The notes beneath the pieces are model-generated. The model saw only the letters and a list, made by a program, of their open reading frames with translations. It did not search any database and was not told the DNA's origin. Below, in pieces: positions 6,299 to 7,478 of a stretch of 7,478 bases of DNA. Numbering within the stretch: position 1 is the stretch's first letter; each line of letters starts with the position of its first letter. Position numbers and translations under genes: made by a program. The stretch covers positions 1 through 7,478 of the forward strand of contig DLUN01000075.1 of the NCBI GenBank assembly GCA_003444615.1, in the 5' to 3' direction. The stretch is from Syntrophomonas sp. Lineage in GTDB: Bacteria > Bacillota > Syntrophomonadia > Syntrophomonadales > Syntrophomonadaceae.

Positions 6299-6850
6299 CT
6301 GAAAGGGCAGCTGCACATTCATACCACTGCTTCAGATGGGAACCTTAGCCCCCAGCAGGCAGCTGACATATATACCGGCTTAGGTTTTGATTTTATAGCT
6401 TACACAGACCATGATCACCTCCTCAAACCTAATTATAGAAAAGAGCTGGCGGCAGTAAAAACCGACCTGCTAGTGTTTGTAGGCATAGAATTGACAGTAA
6501 GCACCCGCTGGGGGTACGTGCATATCAACCAGATCGAAGGTGATCATGAGAAGCTGTATGTATTTAACCATCCGGCTGCCTATGGATTATCCGTAAAGCA
6601 AATCCTAGAGTGCATTGCTGATGTATTACAACAGTATCCTGTTGACGCTATTGAGAACACCCATATGGGATTTCTTACTCCGGAATTCAATGACCCCCGG
6701 CTAAACTATCCCAGGATAGCCAGTGACGACTCTCATGACAGGCTGTCCTGCGGAAGAACCTGGATAGAATTAGACTGCTGCCGCGACAAGGACACAATAA
6801 TAAGACAAATCAAGCAGGGGGAATTCACCTGCGGTTATGCCAGGGGATAA
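6299..6850 (+). CDS. PHP-domain metal-dependent phosphoesterase, CTG start
   Basis: A small PHP-superfamily metallohydrolase that probably hydrolyses a phosphoester. The substrate is unknown. Starting from CTG the 183-residue protein opens with MKGQLHIHTTASDG, the usual way PHP proteins begin. Metal-ligand motifs are complete: HIH at 6-8, Asp13, YTDHDH at 35-40, Glu64 in GIE, His75 in YVHIN, NHP at 90-92, Glu119 and SDDSH at 142-146. A start at the GTG at 6473 would remove the HxH and TDHDH motifs and is rejected. It lies 42 nt after the acyl-CoA dehydrogenase stop, same strand, so cotranscription is likely. Its role beside acyl-CoA enzymes is unclear. PHP proteins include 5'-3' exonuclease/nucleotide phosphatases (YciV/TrpH type), histidinol phosphatases and polymerase-associated domains. 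Its size fits a stand-alone phosphatase. Confidence 0.9.
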   Translation: MKGQLHIHTTASDGNLSPQQAADIYTGLGFDFIAYTDHDHLLKPNYRKELAAVKTDLLVFVGIELTVSTRWGYVHINQIEGDHEKLYVFNHPAAYGLSVKQILECIADVLQQYPVDAIENTHMGFLTPEFNDPRLNYPRIASDDSHDRLSCGRTWIELDCCRDKDTIIRQIKQGEFTCGYARG

Positions 6851-6854
6851 CACC

Positions 6855-6898
6855 AAACAAGCATAGGATAAGAACACCCTGTTCTCTAGTTTGTTTTT
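6855..6898 (+). terminator. Hairpin with T-rich tail between PHP and thiolase genes (weak terminator or attenuator)
   Basis: AGAACA-CCC-TGTTCT (6871-6885) is a perfect 6-bp stem with a 3-nt loop. It is nested inside an outer AAACAA/TTGTTT pairing (6855-6860 with 6891-6896) and followed by a TTTGTTTTT run ending at 6898. The stem is AU-rich and four bases separate it from the T run. It may cause partial termination or process the message so that thiolase is expressed at a different level. Confidence 0.35.
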
Positions 6899-6918
6899 CA
6901 TATAAGGGAGGAATATTC

Positions 6919-7478
6919 ATGGGTCGGAAATCGAGAAATGTAGGTATAGTAGGTATAGGTCAGACCGAATACTCCAGCCACAAAGAGCATCAAAACCAAC
7001 CGGAAATGATAAATGAAGCTGTTCGCGCCGCCCTGCGCGATGCTAACTTGACACTGGATGATGTAGATTGCATTGTGCACGGCAATATGGAACTGTTCGA
7101 AAGCATACACCAGCCTGACCTATGGCATGTGCTGGGCACAGGAGCCTTTGGCAAATCCCAATTTCGAATCACCACCGGCGGTACTACCGGCGCCACTCTC
7201 GTCTGCGCCGCCGATAATCTGGTAGCTTCGGGAATGTATGATGTAGTTATGGCCATCGGATTTGAGAAACTGCAGGAAGCCGGCAGTACCACTGCGGGTA
7301 TTACCAATATGGCCGACGCTTTATGGATGCGTCATTTTCAGACCGGCGCATTGCTGGGAGCGCCAGCCAATAATATTATAGAGGAATTCGGGGCAGACCG
7401 TGCCCGGAGAGCAGCGATGACCTACCGTATCATGATGGACAAAAATGCAGCCCTGAACCCCAGAGCTCATCGAAGATT
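6919..7478 (+). CDS. Thiolase-family protein lacking the catalytic cysteine, N-terminal 186 residues (cut by window edge)
   Basis: This is a thiolase-fold protein of the SCP-x / acetyl-CoA acetyltransferase-like group, open to the right edge (family length usually near 380-400). The N terminus reads NVGIVGIGQTEYS. Next come the helix EAVRAALRDANL, the DVDCIVHGN strand and ASGMYDVVMAIGFEKL at 102-117, all standard thiolase landmarks. Where canonical enzymes have the nucleophile in a NACASG-like motif, this one reads TTGGTTGA at 85-92. By spacing to the ASG landmark, Gly88 occupies the cysteine position. Related TGGTxG-type thiolase-like proteins are often encoded beside a second thiolase or a DUF35 zinc-ribbon/OB-fold partner. 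The start is ATG at 6919 behind AGGGAGG. It is third in the sigma-54 operon, 68 nt after the PHP gene. Catalysis as a conventional thiolase is unlikely, at least through this residue. Confidence 0.88.
   Translation, partial: MGRKSRNVGIVGIGQTEYSSHKEHQNQPEMINEAVRAALRDANLTLDDVDCIVHGNMELFESIHQPDLWHVLGTGAFGKSQFRITTGGTTGATLVCAADNLVASGMYDVVMAIGFEKLQEAGSTTAGITNMADALWMRHFQTGALLGAPANNIIEEFGADRARRAAMTYRIMMDKNAALNPRAHRR

Noticed and set aside
6473..6850. PHP gene starting at the GTG at 6473
   Set aside because: It would delete the HIH and TDHDH metal-binding motifs, which are clearly encoded in the same open frame upstream.
6898..7307. Two minus-strand frames inside the thiolase gene region
   Set aside because: They are antisense shadows of a clearly conserved thiolase frame, with low-complexity Ser/Val-rich translations and no Shine-Dalgarno support.

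Overview
The window looks like the chromosome of an anaerobic, low-to-mid-GC Bacillota, probably a Clostridia relative of the Peptococcaceae or Syntrophomonadaceae. That placement is inference. It rests on strong Shine-Dalgarno sequences paired with mixed ATG/GTG/TTG/CTG starts, yqeG close to aroE, a UPF0316 membrane protein, and a sigma-54-type promoter in front of a fatty-acid-oxidation-type operon.

Left half (1-3976, all minus strand). In the direction of transcription the order is galT-like nucleotidylyltransferase, yqeG (HAD phosphatase, 3 nt after galT, TTG start), a 116-nt gap with a good sigma-A promoter, aroE (shikimate dehydrogenase), a GspH/FimT-type pseudopilin overlapping aroE by 35 nt, a UPF0316/DUF2179 membrane protein, and aroC (chorismate synthase, cut by the window edge). 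aroE and aroC are two steps of the shikimate pathway. The pseudopilin gene between them belongs to a secretion or type IV pilus machine.

Middle (3977-4429). A 453-bp divergent intergenic region separates the two halves. It carries a 16-bp near-consensus -24/-12 (sigma-54) promoter reading rightwards and GTYAC-centred repeats upstream that could bind an enhancer-binding activator. I found no convincing promoter for galT.

Right half (4430-7478, plus strand). A likely operon: a 608-aa acyl-CoA dehydrogenase with a C-terminal extension, a 183-aa PHP-domain metallophosphoesterase whose only plausible start is a CTG behind a perfect Shine-Dalgarno, and the first 186 codons of a thiolase-family protein with glycine where the nucleophilic cysteine should be. 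Acyl-CoA dehydrogenase plus a thiolase-like protein under sigma-54 control suggests inducible acyl-CoA breakdown or synthesis. The cysteine-less thiolase probably works with a partner encoded beyond the right edge.

The most interesting points are the sigma-54 promoter with this unusual operon, the cysteine-less thiolase, the CTG start of the PHP gene, an AroE whose cofactor loop (DID instead of NRT) predicts NAD rather than NADP use, and a palindrome lying inside the spacer of the aroE promoter. I see no RNA genes, insertion sequences, CRISPR arrays or phage genes.
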